The notes: a model not told the origin generated them from the sequence alone. A DNA stretch of 64,000 bases from Streptomyces albicerus (GCF_008905045.1 NZ_VWMY01000043.1:1-64000), one strand, 5' to 3'; shown: positions 26,299-34,992, counted from the first letter of the stretch. Translations and numbers: made by a program.

Positions 26299-27966
26299 AT
26301 GCCCCCCACGCTCGCCTCGCTCGTCCATCACTCGGCGCTCAAACTCACCGTGCGCGCAGGCGAGGAACGTCTGGACACCCCTGTGCGCTGGGTCCACGCC
26401 AGCGAACTCACCGACCCCGTGCCCTACATGGAGGGCGGGGAGCTGCTGCTCATCACCGCGCTCAAGCTGGACGCCGAGGACGCCGACGCCATGCGGCGGT
26501 ATGTGAAGCGGCTGGTGGGTGCCGGGGTGGCCGGGCTCGGCTTCGCCGTCGGGGTGCACTACGAGGAGATTCCCAAAGCCCTGGTCGACGCGGCAGGGGA
26601 GGAGGGGCTTCCGCTGCTGGAGGTGCCCCGGCGTACGCCGTTTCTCGCCATCAGCAAGGCCGTGTCCGCTGCCATCGCCGCCGACCAGTACCGGGCCGTG
26701 ACTGCCGGGTTCGCCGCCCAACGGGAGCTTACGAAGCAGGCGTTGAGCGATGGGCCCGAAGGGCTGCTGTCCGCGCTCGCCTCGCAGGTCGACGGATGGG
26801 CCGCGTTGTACGACGCGTCCGGGGCCGTTGTCGCCACCGCGCCCGAGTGGGCCGGGCGGCGGGCCGCTCGGCTCACCGGGGATGTGGAGCGGTTGCGGGA
26901 GCGGGCCGCGCCCGCGAGTGCCGTGGTCGGCGCGGAGGGTGAGGACGGGGAGGACCGGGTCGAGCTGCACTCACTCGGTACGGGGCGGCGGGCGCGGGCC
27001 GCGTTGGCTGTGGGCACCGCGGCCGCGTTGGGTACGGCTGAGCGGTACGCCGTGCACTCCGCGATCGCCCTGTTGACGCTGACCACTGAGCGGTCTCGGT
27101 CGTTGCATGCCGCTGAGCAGCGGATCGGGGCGGCTGTGTTGCGGATGCTGTTGGCCGGGCAGCCGGATCATGCTCGGGGGGTTGCCGGGGATTTGTACGG
27201 CGGGCTGCTGGATGCGCCTTACCGGATGATTCTCGCCGAGACCGCGTCTGCCTCTGCGGGGCGGGCTCGGGCCGGGGGCGGCGTCGGCGGGGTGGATGCG
27301 TCCGGTGCCGAGGCGGCTGCGTCTGTGCTTGTCGACGCCGGGGGTGATCCGGTGGGCGGGCTCGTCGAGGTGGTGGAGTCCGCGGCTGCTCGGTCCGGGG
27401 AGGCCGTGCTTGTTGTGCCTGACGGCGAGCGGCTTGTCGTGCTCGCCGCGGACGGGGGTGCGGTCGTTTCTGCGTGTACTCGGTACGCGGAGGCCGTCGG
27501 GGTCGCTCGGGGCGGGGCCGAGCAGGGGGGCGACGAGGACGAGCTCGTTGTCGGGCTGTCCGCGCCCGCCGGGCCCATTGCCGCCGGGGCCGCCTACAAG
27601 CAGGCCGAGCAGGCCTTGTCGGTCGCCCGGCGGCGGGGGCGGGTGCTGGTCGAGCATGAGGAGCTGGCTGCGGGGTCTGTGGTGCCGTTGCTTGCGGATG
27701 ATGCTGTGCGGGCCTTTGCCGATGGGCTTCTGCGGGCCCTCTACGAGCACGATGCGACGGGGCGGGGGGATCTTGTCGCCTCGTTGAGGGCGTGGTTGTC
27801 GCGGCATGGGCAGTGGGATGCGGCCGCGGCGGATCTTGGGGTGCATCGGCATACGTTGCGGTATCGGATGCGGCGGGTCGAGGAGATCCTCGGGCGGTCG
27901 CTGGATGATCCGGATGTGCGGATGGAGTTGTGGCTGGCGCTGAAGGCGACGGCGGCGGGGGAGTGA
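26299..27966 (+). CDS. PucR-family transcriptional regulator
   Basis: The 555-residue protein has the PucR N-terminal domain (about 1-130, VRWVHASELTDPVPYMEGGELLLITALKL), a central GGDEF-like region, and the C-terminal helix-turn-helix DLGVHRHTLRYRMRRVEEILGRSLDDPD (about 515-545). Such regulators control purine, GABA or amine breakdown. It sits between gabT and an aldehyde dehydrogenase, the two genes a GABA pathway would need. Codon choice shifts toward G- and T-ending codons compared with genes before 23 kb. Confidence 0.9.
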   Translation: MPPTLASLVHHSALKLTVRAGEERLDTPVRWVHASELTDPVPYMEGGELLLITALKLDAEDADAMRRYVKRLVGAGVAGLGFAVGVHYEEIPKALVDAAGEEGLPLLEVPRRTPFLAISKAVSAAIAADQYRAVTAGFAAQRELTKQALSDGPEGLLSALASQVDGWAALYDASGAVVATAPEWAGRRAARLTGDVERLRERAAPASAVVGAEGEDGEDRVELHSLGTGRRARAALAVGTAAALGTAERYAVHSAIALLTLTTERSRSLHAAEQRIGAAVLRMLLAGQPDHARGVAGDLYGGLLDAPYRMILAETASASAGRARAGGGVGGVDASGAEAAASVLVDAGGDPVGGLVEVVESAAARSGEAVLVVPDGERLVVLAADGGAVVSACTRYAEAVGVARGGAEQGGDEDELVVGLSAPAGPIAAGAAYKQAEQALSVARRRGRVLVEHEELAAGSVVPLLADDAVRAFADGLLRALYEHDATGRGDLVASLRAWLSRHGQWDAAAADLGVHRHTLRYRMRRVEEILGRSLDDPDVRMELWLALKATAAGE

Positions 27967-27970
27967 GGGG

Positions 27971-28147
27971 TTTTTTCGCCCCCGCCGCCCCTACCCGTCC
28001 CGTCCCTGGGGGCTGCGCCCCCAGACCCCCGCTGAAAATCAGCCTCTCCGGCGTTTGAGGAGCGGGGGTTCGGGGGCTGGCCCCCGAGACGGGGTCTGGG
28101 GCGGAGCCCCAGGGGACGGGAATGGGTAGGGGCGGCGGGGGCGAAAA
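27971..28147. repeat. Long dispersed intergenic palindrome
   Basis: The left arm (27971 to about 28029, TTTTTTCGCCCCCGCCGCCC onward) and the right arm (about 28091-28147, ending GGGGCGGCGGGGGCGAAAA) are imperfect complements of about 55 bases. The centre holds CTCCGGCGTTTGAGGAGCGG. A truncated copy lies at bases 1-104. It occupies the gap behind the pucR-type gene and could act as a strong hairpin terminator. The remaining 28148-28288 holds the promoter region of the next gene, with nothing clear in it. Confidence 0.85.
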
Positions 28148-28288
28148 CAGGTCGGTGACTAGGCCAAAGCGGCGTACCCCGGCCCGCGAGTGCTACGACT
28201 CGGACAGACGCCCCGTCGCCACGGTGGCCCTACCGTGGACGAGGAAAGACCAAGGACACCCCCACCAGGGAAGGGCCCGGACTCGCAC

Positions 28289-29734
28289 ATGACCTCCACG
28301 CACGCTTTCTGGCTCGCCGGCCGCCCCGCCACCGGCGAGTCCACCTTCGATGTCACCTCCCCGTGGGACGGCCGCCTCGTCGGCCAGGTCAGCGTGCCGA
28401 GTGACGCTCAGGTCGAGGAGGCCGTCGCCGCCGCTCACGCCGTGCGGGACGAGTTCGCCGCGACCCCCGCTCATGTGCGGGCCGCCGCTCTCGACCATGT
28501 GAGCAGGCGGCTCGTGGAGCGGACCGAGGAGATCGCCCGGCTCATCTCCGCCGAGAACGGCAAGCCGGTCAAGTGGGCCCGCGGTGAAGTCGGGCGGGCC
28601 GTGTCCGTGTTCCGGTTCGCCGCGGAAGAGGCCCGTCGGTTCAACGGGGGCGAGGCGCAGCGGCTCGACACCGACCCGGGCGGTCAGGGGCGGCTCGCCT
28701 TCACTCGGCGGTTCCCGAAGGGCGTCGTGCTGGGGATCGCGCCCTTCAACTTCCCGCTGAACCTGTGCGCCCACAAGATCGCCCCCGCCATAGCCGCTGG
28801 TGCCCCGATCATCCTGAAGCCCGCTCCCGCCACGCCGCTGAGCGGTCTGCTCATCGGAGAGCTGCTCGCCGAGACCGATCTCCCGGCCGGTTCCTGGTCG
28901 GTGCTGCCCGTCGCCAACGACAGGATGCCCGCCCTGGTGCAGGACGAGCGGCTGCCCGTCATCTCCTTCACCGGGTCGGACAAGGTCGGCTACGCGATCA
29001 TGGACTCCGTGCCGCGCAAGCACCTCACGCTGGAGCTGGGCGGCAACGGCGCGGCCGTCGTACTCGCCGACTGGGCGAGTGACGAGGATCTGGACTGGGC
29101 GGCGACCCGTATCGCCACCTTCTCCAACTACCAGGGCGGGCAGTCCTGCATCTCCGTGCAGCGGGTGATCGCGGACGCGGCGGTCTACGAGCGGCTGCTG
29201 CCTCGGATCGTCGCCGCTGTCGAGGCCCAGGTCACCGGGGATCCGTCCGACGACAAGACCGATGTCGGGCCGCTGGTCAGCGAGGACGCCGCCAAGCGCG
29301 TCGAGTCGTGGGTCGACGAGGCCGTCGCGGCCGGCGCCACGCTGCTCGCCGGAGGCAAGCGCGACGGTGCCTCGTACGCGCCGACCGTCCTCGTCGACGT
29401 ACCGGCCGATGTGACGATCTCCTGCGAGGAGGTCTTCGGGCCCGTTCTCACCGTGCAGAAGGTGGCGGGGGAGGCTGCCGCCTTCGCCGCCGTCAACGAG
29501 TCCAAGTACGGGCTGCAGGCAGGGGTGTTCACCCATGATCTGCAGACCGCCTTCCGCGCTCACCGTGCGCTGGAGGTGGGTGGCGTGGTGATCGGCGACG
29601 TTCCCTCGTACCGCGCCGACCAGATGCCGTACGGCGGCGTGAAGCAGTCCGGTGTCGGGCGTGAGGGCGTGAAGTTCGCGATGGACGACTACACCTACGA
29701 GCGGGTGCTGGTGCTGACGGGACTTGCTCTCTAG
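28289..29734 (+). CDS. Aldehyde dehydrogenase, probably succinic/aminoaldehyde type
   Basis: The 481-residue protein has catalytic Glu249 in LELGGNG and nucleophile Cys287 in GGQSCISVQRV, with PFNFPLNLCAHK in the cofactor site. I chose ATG 28289 because the ALDH fold begins right after it and a GAAGGG lies upstream. An in-frame ATG at 28190 would add 33 unlikely residues. Substrate cannot be fixed from sequence. Its place after the PucR gene and near gabT makes succinic semialdehyde a reasonable guess. Confidence 0.88.
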   Translation: MTSTHAFWLAGRPATGESTFDVTSPWDGRLVGQVSVPSDAQVEEAVAAAHAVRDEFAATPAHVRAAALDHVSRRLVERTEEIARLISAENGKPVKWARGEVGRAVSVFRFAAEEARRFNGGEAQRLDTDPGGQGRLAFTRRFPKGVVLGIAPFNFPLNLCAHKIAPAIAAGAPIILKPAPATPLSGLLIGELLAETDLPAGSWSVLPVANDRMPALVQDERLPVISFTGSDKVGYAIMDSVPRKHLTLELGGNGAAVVLADWASDEDLDWAATRIATFSNYQGGQSCISVQRVIADAAVYERLLPRIVAAVEAQVTGDPSDDKTDVGPLVSEDAAKRVESWVDEAVAAGATLLAGGKRDGASYAPTVLVDVPADVTISCEEVFGPVLTVQKVAGEAAAFAAVNESKYGLQAGVFTHDLQTAFRAHRALEVGGVVIGDVPSYRADQMPYGGVKQSGVGREGVKFAMDDYTYERVLVLTGLAL

Positions 29735-29757
29735 TTCCTGCTGCCAGCCCCTATAGC

Positions 29758-29783
29758 TTGTGACAATCGTTTTCATGTAGAGT
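29758..29783 (+). promoter_or_regulatory. Zur-type operator and promoter of the L32 paralogue gene
   Basis: TGACAATCGTTTTCA (29761-29775) matches 12 of 15 positions of the Streptomyces Zur box TGAAAATGATTTTCA. TAGAGT (29778-29783) fits a TAnnnT -10 box, putting the transcription start within a few bases of the ATG at 29791. Zinc-bound Zur sitting here would block transcription, so the gene should be on only in zinc shortage. Confidence 0.8.
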
Positions 29784-29790
29784 GCCGGGC

Positions 29791-29961
29791 ATGGCAGTTC
29801 CGAAGCGCAAGATGTCCCGCTCCAACACCCGTCACCGCAGGGCTCAGTGGAAGGCGTCGACTCCCGATCTCGTCCCGTTCTTCGCCGACGGGCGGGAGTA
29901 CGCCGTACCCCGGCGCCTGATCCGCGCCTACGAGCGCGGGCTCATCAAGCCCGAGGGGTGA
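29791..29961 (+). CDS. rpmF: Zinc-independent (cysteine-free) ribosomal protein L32 paralogue
   Basis: The 56-residue product begins [20 protein letters not shown], the universal L32 N-terminus. It has no cysteine at all, so the usual four-Cys zinc site is absent (C-minus type). The C-terminal half, [24 protein letters not shown], replaces the zinc ribbon. Such paralogues replace the zinc-binding L32 in ribosomes when zinc is scarce. The Zur-type box 16 bases before the ATG supports this. There is no ribosome-binding site, so the mRNA is probably leaderless. A strong terminator follows 18 bases after the stop. Confidence 0.9.
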   Translation: MAVPKRKMSRSNTRHRRAQWKASTPDLVPFFADGREYAVPRRLIRAYERGLIKPEG

Positions 29962-29979
29962 CCCACCCACCCCCGGACG

Positions 29980-30025
29980 AAGGGGCCCGGCACCGATGCC
30001 TTCCGGTGCCGGGCCCCTTCCTTTT
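29980..30025. terminator. Strong bidirectional terminator
   Basis: AAGGGGCCCGGCACCG (29980-29995) and CGGTGCCGGGCCCCTT (30004-30019) form a perfect 16-base-pair stem with an 8-base loop, followed by CCTTTT. It separates the rpmF gene from the convergent GH3 gene and can serve both. Confidence 0.9.
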
Positions 30026-30047
30026 GTCGTCGGCCTGATCCGGACCC

Positions 30048-32900
30048 TCAACCGGAGAAGCCGACGTGCGCGAGCCGCAACGGGCCGCGCAGCCTGATGT
30101 GCAGATCGTGGACCTCTGCCGCGGGGAACGGGGCGGTGGCCGTCGTGTAGTCGTACGGTCCCGCCGTGGGCGTGATGTCGAACTGGGCGATCACCGGGCC
30201 GCCGTTCAGGGCGAGTTCGACCGAGCCCTTGCCTGACACGTCGACCGTGACGGACCGGGTGGCGGCGTTGCCGGGGGTGCCCGTTCCGAAGTCGCAGGCG
30301 CGGTAGACCAGTTCGGCGTTGTTGTGTGCCGGTGTCACCGCTTCGCCCGTCTGCTTCGTGCGGTCGACGATCTCCGCGCCCTGCTGCTCGTCGAAGTCGG
30401 CTGCGTTCAGGCCGTGTTCGAGGACCGCGCGCGGGGCGGTGGGCGGGCCGTCCAGCTCGAGCGTCTCGCGGAGGCGGATGTCCTCGCTGGACGCGCCCGC
30501 GAGGAGTTCGTACGCCCCCGGTTCCAGACGCCACGAGCCCTGGGCCACGTCCCAGAACTCGAAGGCGGAGAGCGGGAGTTCGAAGGTCAGCTCGGTGGAG
30601 GCGCCGGGGACCAGGTGGATCCGGCGGTGGGCCAGGAGTTCGCGACGGGGGCGGGGGACGGACGGGGCCACCGCGCGGGTGTAGAGCTGGGGCACCTCGT
30701 CGGCCGCGACGTCGCCGGTGTTGGTGACCGTGAAGGTGACGTGGACCGAGTTCTCGCCCGCGTGCGCCGCGAAGTCCCCGTACGCGAAGGACGCGTACGA
30801 CAGGCCGTGGCCGAACGGGAAGAGCGGGGTGCCCTCGAAGTACAGGTACGTCTGGCGCCCGCCGATCACGTCGTAGTCGAGGAGATCGGGGAGGTCCGCG
30901 TCCGCGGCGTACCAGGTCTGCGGGAGGCGGCCCGCCGGGGAGACGTCGCCGGCCAGGACGCGGGCCAGGGCGGTGCCGGCCGCCTGGCCGCCGTGGGCCG
31001 TCCACAGGAGGGCGGGGAGGTTGGCGGGGTCGACCGCGTAGGGGTACGAGGACGTGATGATCAGGGCCGTGCGCGGGTTCGCGGTCCTGGCCGCGTCCAG
31101 GAGTCGCCGCTGGTGGGCGGGGAGGAGGAGAGTGGCGCGGTCCTCCGTCTCGCGGCCGTTGATGTGCGGGTCGTTGCCCGCGACCACGAGGACGACATCG
31201 GCCGAGGCGGCCGCGCGCGCCACCGCGTCCTCGCCCCGTTCGCTGATCTCCAGCTCGAAGATTTCCGGGTTCTCCGCGGCAACCTTTACGCCGTCGGCGG
31301 TGACAGAGACGTAGCGCCCCGTACCGACGTGCTTCAGGAGGTGGCCGTTCCCGTGGGAATCGTGGGGCTCCAGGCGGAATGTCTCCTGGACGACCCAGCC
31401 GCCCGGCTGATCGGCGGAAGCGCGCACGAGGCCGTCGTCGGCCACCGAGAGGTAGCGGCCGTCGGGGGCGCGGAAGGTGAGGACGCCCTCGCCCCAGTCG
31501 ATCAGCGCGAGCTCGGTGCCGGTGGTGTCGGTGGTGAGCGGGGGCAGGTCGGTGCGGCCCGCGAGCAGGGCCGGGTCCAGCGCGCCCTCGGCGCCCCGCA
31601 CCTCGTCGGTCGCGTCGTCGGCCCGCGGCACGCTCAGATACGTACCGGCGGAGGTCTTCAGGCGTACGCGGTCCACGCCCTCGGCGAAGTCCACGTGTTC
31701 GGCGCCGAAGCGCTCGTAGAGGCCTTCGAGCGGGGTGGAGCGGTGGATGAGGGTGCCGCTGTACCAGTCGAGTTTGCACTCGTCGGTGAGGAGGCCGACC
31801 ACCGCGATGCGGGTGCCCTCTTCGGTGAGGGGGAGCAGGTCGTCGTTCTTGAGGAGGACGACGGCCTGCTCCGCCGCTTCCCGGGCGAGGGCGCGGTGGG
31901 CCGGGGTGTCGAAGTCCTTCGTCTCCGCGTACGGGTCCAGGCGCGGGTCGAACTCGCCGAGGCGGAAGCGGATCGCGAGCTGGCGGCGGACCGCCGCGTC
32001 GATGTCCGACTCGGTCAACAGGCCCTGGTCCAGAGCTCCTTGGACGCGTTCGACGATCTTCGAGCTGTCCGTGCCATGGTCCGTGAAGCTGTCGACGCCG
32101 GCGATCAGCGCGGCGGCCGTTGCCTCCTCGTGCGTGTCGAAGTAGTGCTCGGAGTCCACCAGGTTCGAGGGCGCGCCCGCGTCCGAGCAGACCAGCAGGT
32201 CCTGGTCCGTCCAGGTGCGCAGGTGCTCGCGCAGATACGGCGAGACGTGGTTGGGGCGGCCGTTGACCAGGTTGTACGCGGGCATCACGCCGGCCACCGT
32301 GCCCGCCTCGACGGTCTCGCGGAAGGCGCGCAGGTCGTACTCGTGCAGCACGCGCGGGCGGACGGAACTCGACGAAGTGTCCCTGTTCGTCTCGTTGTTG
32401 TGCGCGAGCCAGTGCTTGAGGACCGGGGCCGTACGCCAGTACGCGGGGTGGTCGCCGCGCAGCCCGCGGGTGTAGGCGGTGGCGATCGCCGAGGTGAGCT
32501 TCGGGTCCTCCGAGTAGCCCTCCTCGTTGCGGCCCCACAGGGGGTGGCGCAGCAGGTTGACCGTGGGGGCCCAGACGTTGAGGCCGATGCGGTCGTCGCG
32601 CGAGCGCATCGCGCGGATCTCGGTGGAGACCGCCTCGCCGATCCGGCGTACGAGCTCGTCGTTCCAGGTCGCGCCGAGGCCGACCGCCTGCGGGAACACC
32701 GTCGCGGGGCCCATCCAGGCCACCCCGTGCAGTGCCTCCTGGCCGGTGCGGAACGCGGCGACGCCGAGCCGCTCCACCGCGGGCCCGAACTGGTGCAGCA
32801 TCGCGACCCGTTCCTCCAGGGTGAGCCGCGACAGAAGATCGTCGATGCGCTTCGCGAACGGCAGCTGCGATTCGCGGAAAGGCGGCGTTTGTGCGGTCAC
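30048..32900 (-). CDS. GH3 beta-glucosidase-type enzyme with beta-trefoil-like insert and C-terminal binding module
   Basis: The 950-residue intracellular enzyme has a GH3 barrel (about 1-290) with the nucleophile Asp in LLVCSDAGAPSN (about residue 240) and the second GH3 domain split around an insert. The insert (about 410-555) has three repeats of the type GTYLSV, DGRYLSV, GRYVSV, as in fascin/beta-trefoil folds, where many GH3 enzymes carry a PA14 domain. An Fn3-like domain and a CBM6-like C-terminus follow. I chose GTG 32900 because AGAGGGA lies 8 bases upstream. The longer ATG at 32966 would put the LacI-type operator inside the gene. It likely removes glucose (or xylose) from imported oligosaccharides. 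Confidence 0.88.
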   Translation of the reverse strand: MTAQTPPFRESQLPFAKRIDDLLSRLTLEERVAMLHQFGPAVERLGVAAFRTGQEALHGVAWMGPATVFPQAVGLGATWNDELVRRIGEAVSTEIRAMRSRDDRIGLNVWAPTVNLLRHPLWGRNEEGYSEDPKLTSAIATAYTRGLRGDHPAYWRTAPVLKHWLAHNNETNRDTSSSSVRPRVLHEYDLRAFRETVEAGTVAGVMPAYNLVNGRPNHVSPYLREHLRTWTDQDLLVCSDAGAPSNLVDSEHYFDTHEEATAAALIAGVDSFTDHGTDSSKIVERVQGALDQGLLTESDIDAAVRRQLAIRFRLGEFDPRLDPYAETKDFDTPAHRALAREAAEQAVVLLKNDDLLPLTEEGTRIAVVGLLTDECKLDWYSGTLIHRSTPLEGLYERFGAEHVDFAEGVDRVRLKTSAGTYLSVPRADDATDEVRGAEGALDPALLAGRTDLPPLTTDTTGTELALIDWGEGVLTFRAPDGRYLSVADDGLVRASADQPGGWVVQETFRLEPHDSHGNGHLLKHVGTGRYVSVTADGVKVAAENPEIFELEISERGEDAVARAAASADVVLVVAGNDPHINGRETEDRATLLLPAHQRRLLDAARTANPRTALIITSSYPYAVDPANLPALLWTAHGGQAAGTALARVLAGDVSPAGRLPQTWYAADADLPDLLDYDVIGGRQTYLYFEGTPLFPFGHGLSYASFAYGDFAAHAGENSVHVTFTVTNTGDVAADEVPQLYTRAVAPSVPRPRRELLAHRRIHLVPGASTELTFELPLSAFEFWDVAQGSWRLEPGAYELLAGASSEDIRLRETLELDGPPTAPRAVLEHGLNAADFDEQQGAEIVDRTKQTGEAVTPAHNNAELVYRACDFGTGTPGNAATRSVTVDVSGKGSVELALNGGPVIAQFDITPTAGPYDYTTATAPFPAAEVHDLHIRLRGPLRLAHVGFSG

Positions 32901-32945
32901 GGGAAGATCCCTCTGCGGAAGTTGCGGAAGAGTGGTGAAGGACTT

Positions 32946-32988
32946 TCGAAGCGCTTCGATGCTCATTCGACAGAGGGGTGGGTGTCAA
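32946..32988 (-). promoter_or_regulatory. GH3 promoter with LacI-type operator over the start site
   Basis: A consensus -35 TTGACA reads on the minus strand at 32988-32983, with a weak -10 near 32966-32959. The perfect 14-base palindrome TCGAAGCGCTTCGA at 32946-32959 then covers the expected transcription start. The same palindrome occurs at 33128, 51303 and 51394. Confidence 0.82.
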
Positions 32989-33088
32989 GACACCCCGACG
33001 CAACAACTCCGAATCCCCACCGACATCCCAAGGGTCGGAAGAGACCGGTTCAGACCTTTACGGCTATGGGGAATCTTGGAATCGGCTC

Positions 33089-33141
33089 TTGTGCACCCCC
33101 AGGTGTTCACTTAACCTCGCAGCAACATCGAAGCGCTTCGA
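33089..33141 (+). promoter_or_regulatory. Importer-operon promoter with LacI-type operator
   Basis: TTGTGC (33089-33094), a 17-base spacer and TAACCT (33112-33117) form a plausible promoter. The palindrome TCGAAGCGCTTCGA lies just downstream at 33128-33141, where a bound repressor would block elongation or opening. The leader from there to the ATG at 33271 shows nothing else. The whole gap 32901-33270 is thus a divergent control region with two operators 182 bases apart. Confidence 0.8.
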
Positions 33142-33270
33142 CTGTCGAAGATGCCCTCCGGGCGCGCAATTCTCCGAGGTCCGCTTCAGCTCAGCCAGTT
33201 CCACTCAAGACACCGCAGCCGACGGCCACACCGCCGGGTGTCCTGCTGTGCGCCACGAAGGGTTGACGCA

Positions 33271-34965
33271 ATGACGCCGAATGCCGCCTCCGCCTCCTCC
33301 GGACCGAGCCGGAGAAGCTTCCTCGCCTCCACGGCGGTCGCCACCGCAGCGGTGGCGGGAGGGATGCCACTGCTCGCCGCCTGCGGCGGTTCGGACAGCG
33401 GTTCGCGGGAAGGCGCCACGTCGGGCAAGGACGCCAAGAAGCTGCTGCCGGCGTTCGTGGCCACCAACGTGGTGACGCCCGACATCCCCTCCAAGAACGG
33501 CTCCGCGGTCGGCTTCACCAGCAAGCTCGACCTCGCCGATCTGAAGACCTCGGTCCCGAAGAAGCTCGGCAAGGGCGGCAAGGTCACCATCATGTCGCCG
33601 TTCTGGGGCTCCCCACCGAAGGGGAACAACGCCTACTACACGGCGATGAACGACCTGATCGGCGTCGACGTCGCCTGGCAGAACCAGGACGGCAACACCT
33701 ACGACCAGAAGCTCGGCGCGGTCCTCGCCTCCAGCAAGGTCCCCGACATGGTGGTCATCCCCGGCTGGAACATGGGCGGCAAGATACCCAGCGCCATCAT
33801 CGGCAAGTTCGCCGACCTGGGCCCCTACCTGTCCGGGGACAAGGTCAAGGAGTACCCGAACCTCGCGGCCATCCCGACCGACGCCTGGCAGCGCTGCATC
33901 TTCGGCGGCAAGCTGCGCGGCCTGCCGATGCCCGCCTCGTACGTCCCCAACATCGTGCCCCTCTACCGCAAGGACATCTTCGACGAGGAGGGCTACGAAC
34001 TGCCCACCTCCGCCGACGAGTTCATGGCGCTGGCCAAGGACATCACCAACGCCAGGGCCAAGCGGTGGGCGTGCGGCGACATGAAGTGGACCGCGTTCAA
34101 CGCTTGGGGCGTACTCTCCGGGAGCGAGAAGCCGCTCGGCTGGAATCTCGTGGACGGCAAACTGGTCTACCGCGTCGAGACCGAGGAATTCCTCGAGGCG
34201 CTGGAGTGGACCCGCAAGCTCTTCGCCGCCGGGGTCGTCCACCCCGACTTCAAGCTGGGCAAGAGCCAGGCCGTCGACCCCAGCACCAAGTTCGCCGCCG
34301 GCGAGTTCTTGATCTACAACAACGACATCTCCAGCTGGTACGGGCAGCAGGCCTCCCAGGCCACTCAGAACAAGAAGTTCCGGATCAGCGGCATGGACAT
34401 CTTCGGACACGACGGTGGCGACCCGAGCATCTTCGCCACGATGCCGGCCAACATCTTCGCCTTCATCAACAAGGGCGCCTCCGAGTCCGTCATCCGTGAC
34501 GCGCTGGCCGTCGCCAACGTCACCGCGGCCCCGTACGGCACCAAGGAGTACATGCTCACCAACTACGGGGTCGAGGGCACGCACTACACCGTCAAGGACG
34601 GTGTGCCCGTCAAGAACGACAAGGGCAACCAGGAAGCCATCAACGCCTACGTCATGGTCGCCAGCCCCGCCCCGACCCTCGCCCACCCCGACCTCCCCGA
34701 CATCACCCGGGAACAGGTCGAGTGGCAGCAGCGGATGGGCGCCTTCACCAAGAAGTCGACCTTCTACGGCATGCAGATCACCGAGCCCACCCGCTACACC
34801 AACCTCTCCAACGACTTCGAGCAGTTGGAGGACGACATCACCCGCGGCCGCAAGAAGATCAGCGACATGCAGCAGGCCGTCTCCGACTGGAAGAGCAAGG
34901 GCGGCGACAAGCTCCGCGACTGGTACCAGAAGCTCCTCGACGAGAACGGCTCGGCGGCGAACTGA
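33271..34965 (+). CDS. Sugar ABC transporter substrate-binding lipoprotein
   Basis: This 564-residue binding protein has a twin-arginine lipoprotein leader (Arg14-Arg15, lipobox LLAAC with Cys38). It is one of the large oligosaccharide-binding proteins, longer than the usual 430 residues, as found for plant-wall oligosaccharides. ATG 33271 gives the leader its proper form. Two permease genes follow, and a GH74/GH42/GH95/GH12 block follows those. That makes xyloglucan oligosaccharides the likely cargo. Confidence 0.88.
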   Translation: MTPNAASASSGPSRRSFLASTAVATAAVAGGMPLLAACGGSDSGSREGATSGKDAKKLLPAFVATNVVTPDIPSKNGSAVGFTSKLDLADLKTSVPKKLGKGGKVTIMSPFWGSPPKGNNAYYTAMNDLIGVDVAWQNQDGNTYDQKLGAVLASSKVPDMVVIPGWNMGGKIPSAIIGKFADLGPYLSGDKVKEYPNLAAIPTDAWQRCIFGGKLRGLPMPASYVPNIVPLYRKDIFDEEGYELPTSADEFMALAKDITNARAKRWACGDMKWTAFNAWGVLSGSEKPLGWNLVDGKLVYRVETEEFLEALEWTRKLFAAGVVHPDFKLGKSQAVDPSTKFAAGEFLIYNNDISSWYGQQASQATQNKKFRISGMDIFGHDGGDPSIFATMPANIFAFINKGASESVIRDALAVANVTAAPYGTKEYMLTNYGVEGTHYTVKDGVPVKNDKGNQEAINAYVMVASPAPTLAHPDLPDITREQVEWQQRMGAFTKKSTFYGMQITEPTRYTNLSNDFEQLEDDITRGRKKISDMQQAVSDWKSKGGDKLRDWYQKLLDENGSAAN

Positions 34966-34992
34966 CCAGGTACTGAGGCGAGGAGAACGGCC

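Noticed and set aside
32901-32966. Upstream ATG (32966) for GH3
   Set aside because: The operator and likely transcription start lie inside that extension. The GTG at 32900 has a good ribosome site.
30324-33266. 980-codon frame opposite the GH3 gene
   Set aside because: It is an artefact of high GC content on the strand opposite a real gene. Its translation is Arg/Val/Gly-rich without motifs. The same applies to long frames opposite the sugar binding-protein, SecA, ispG and polyamine genes.
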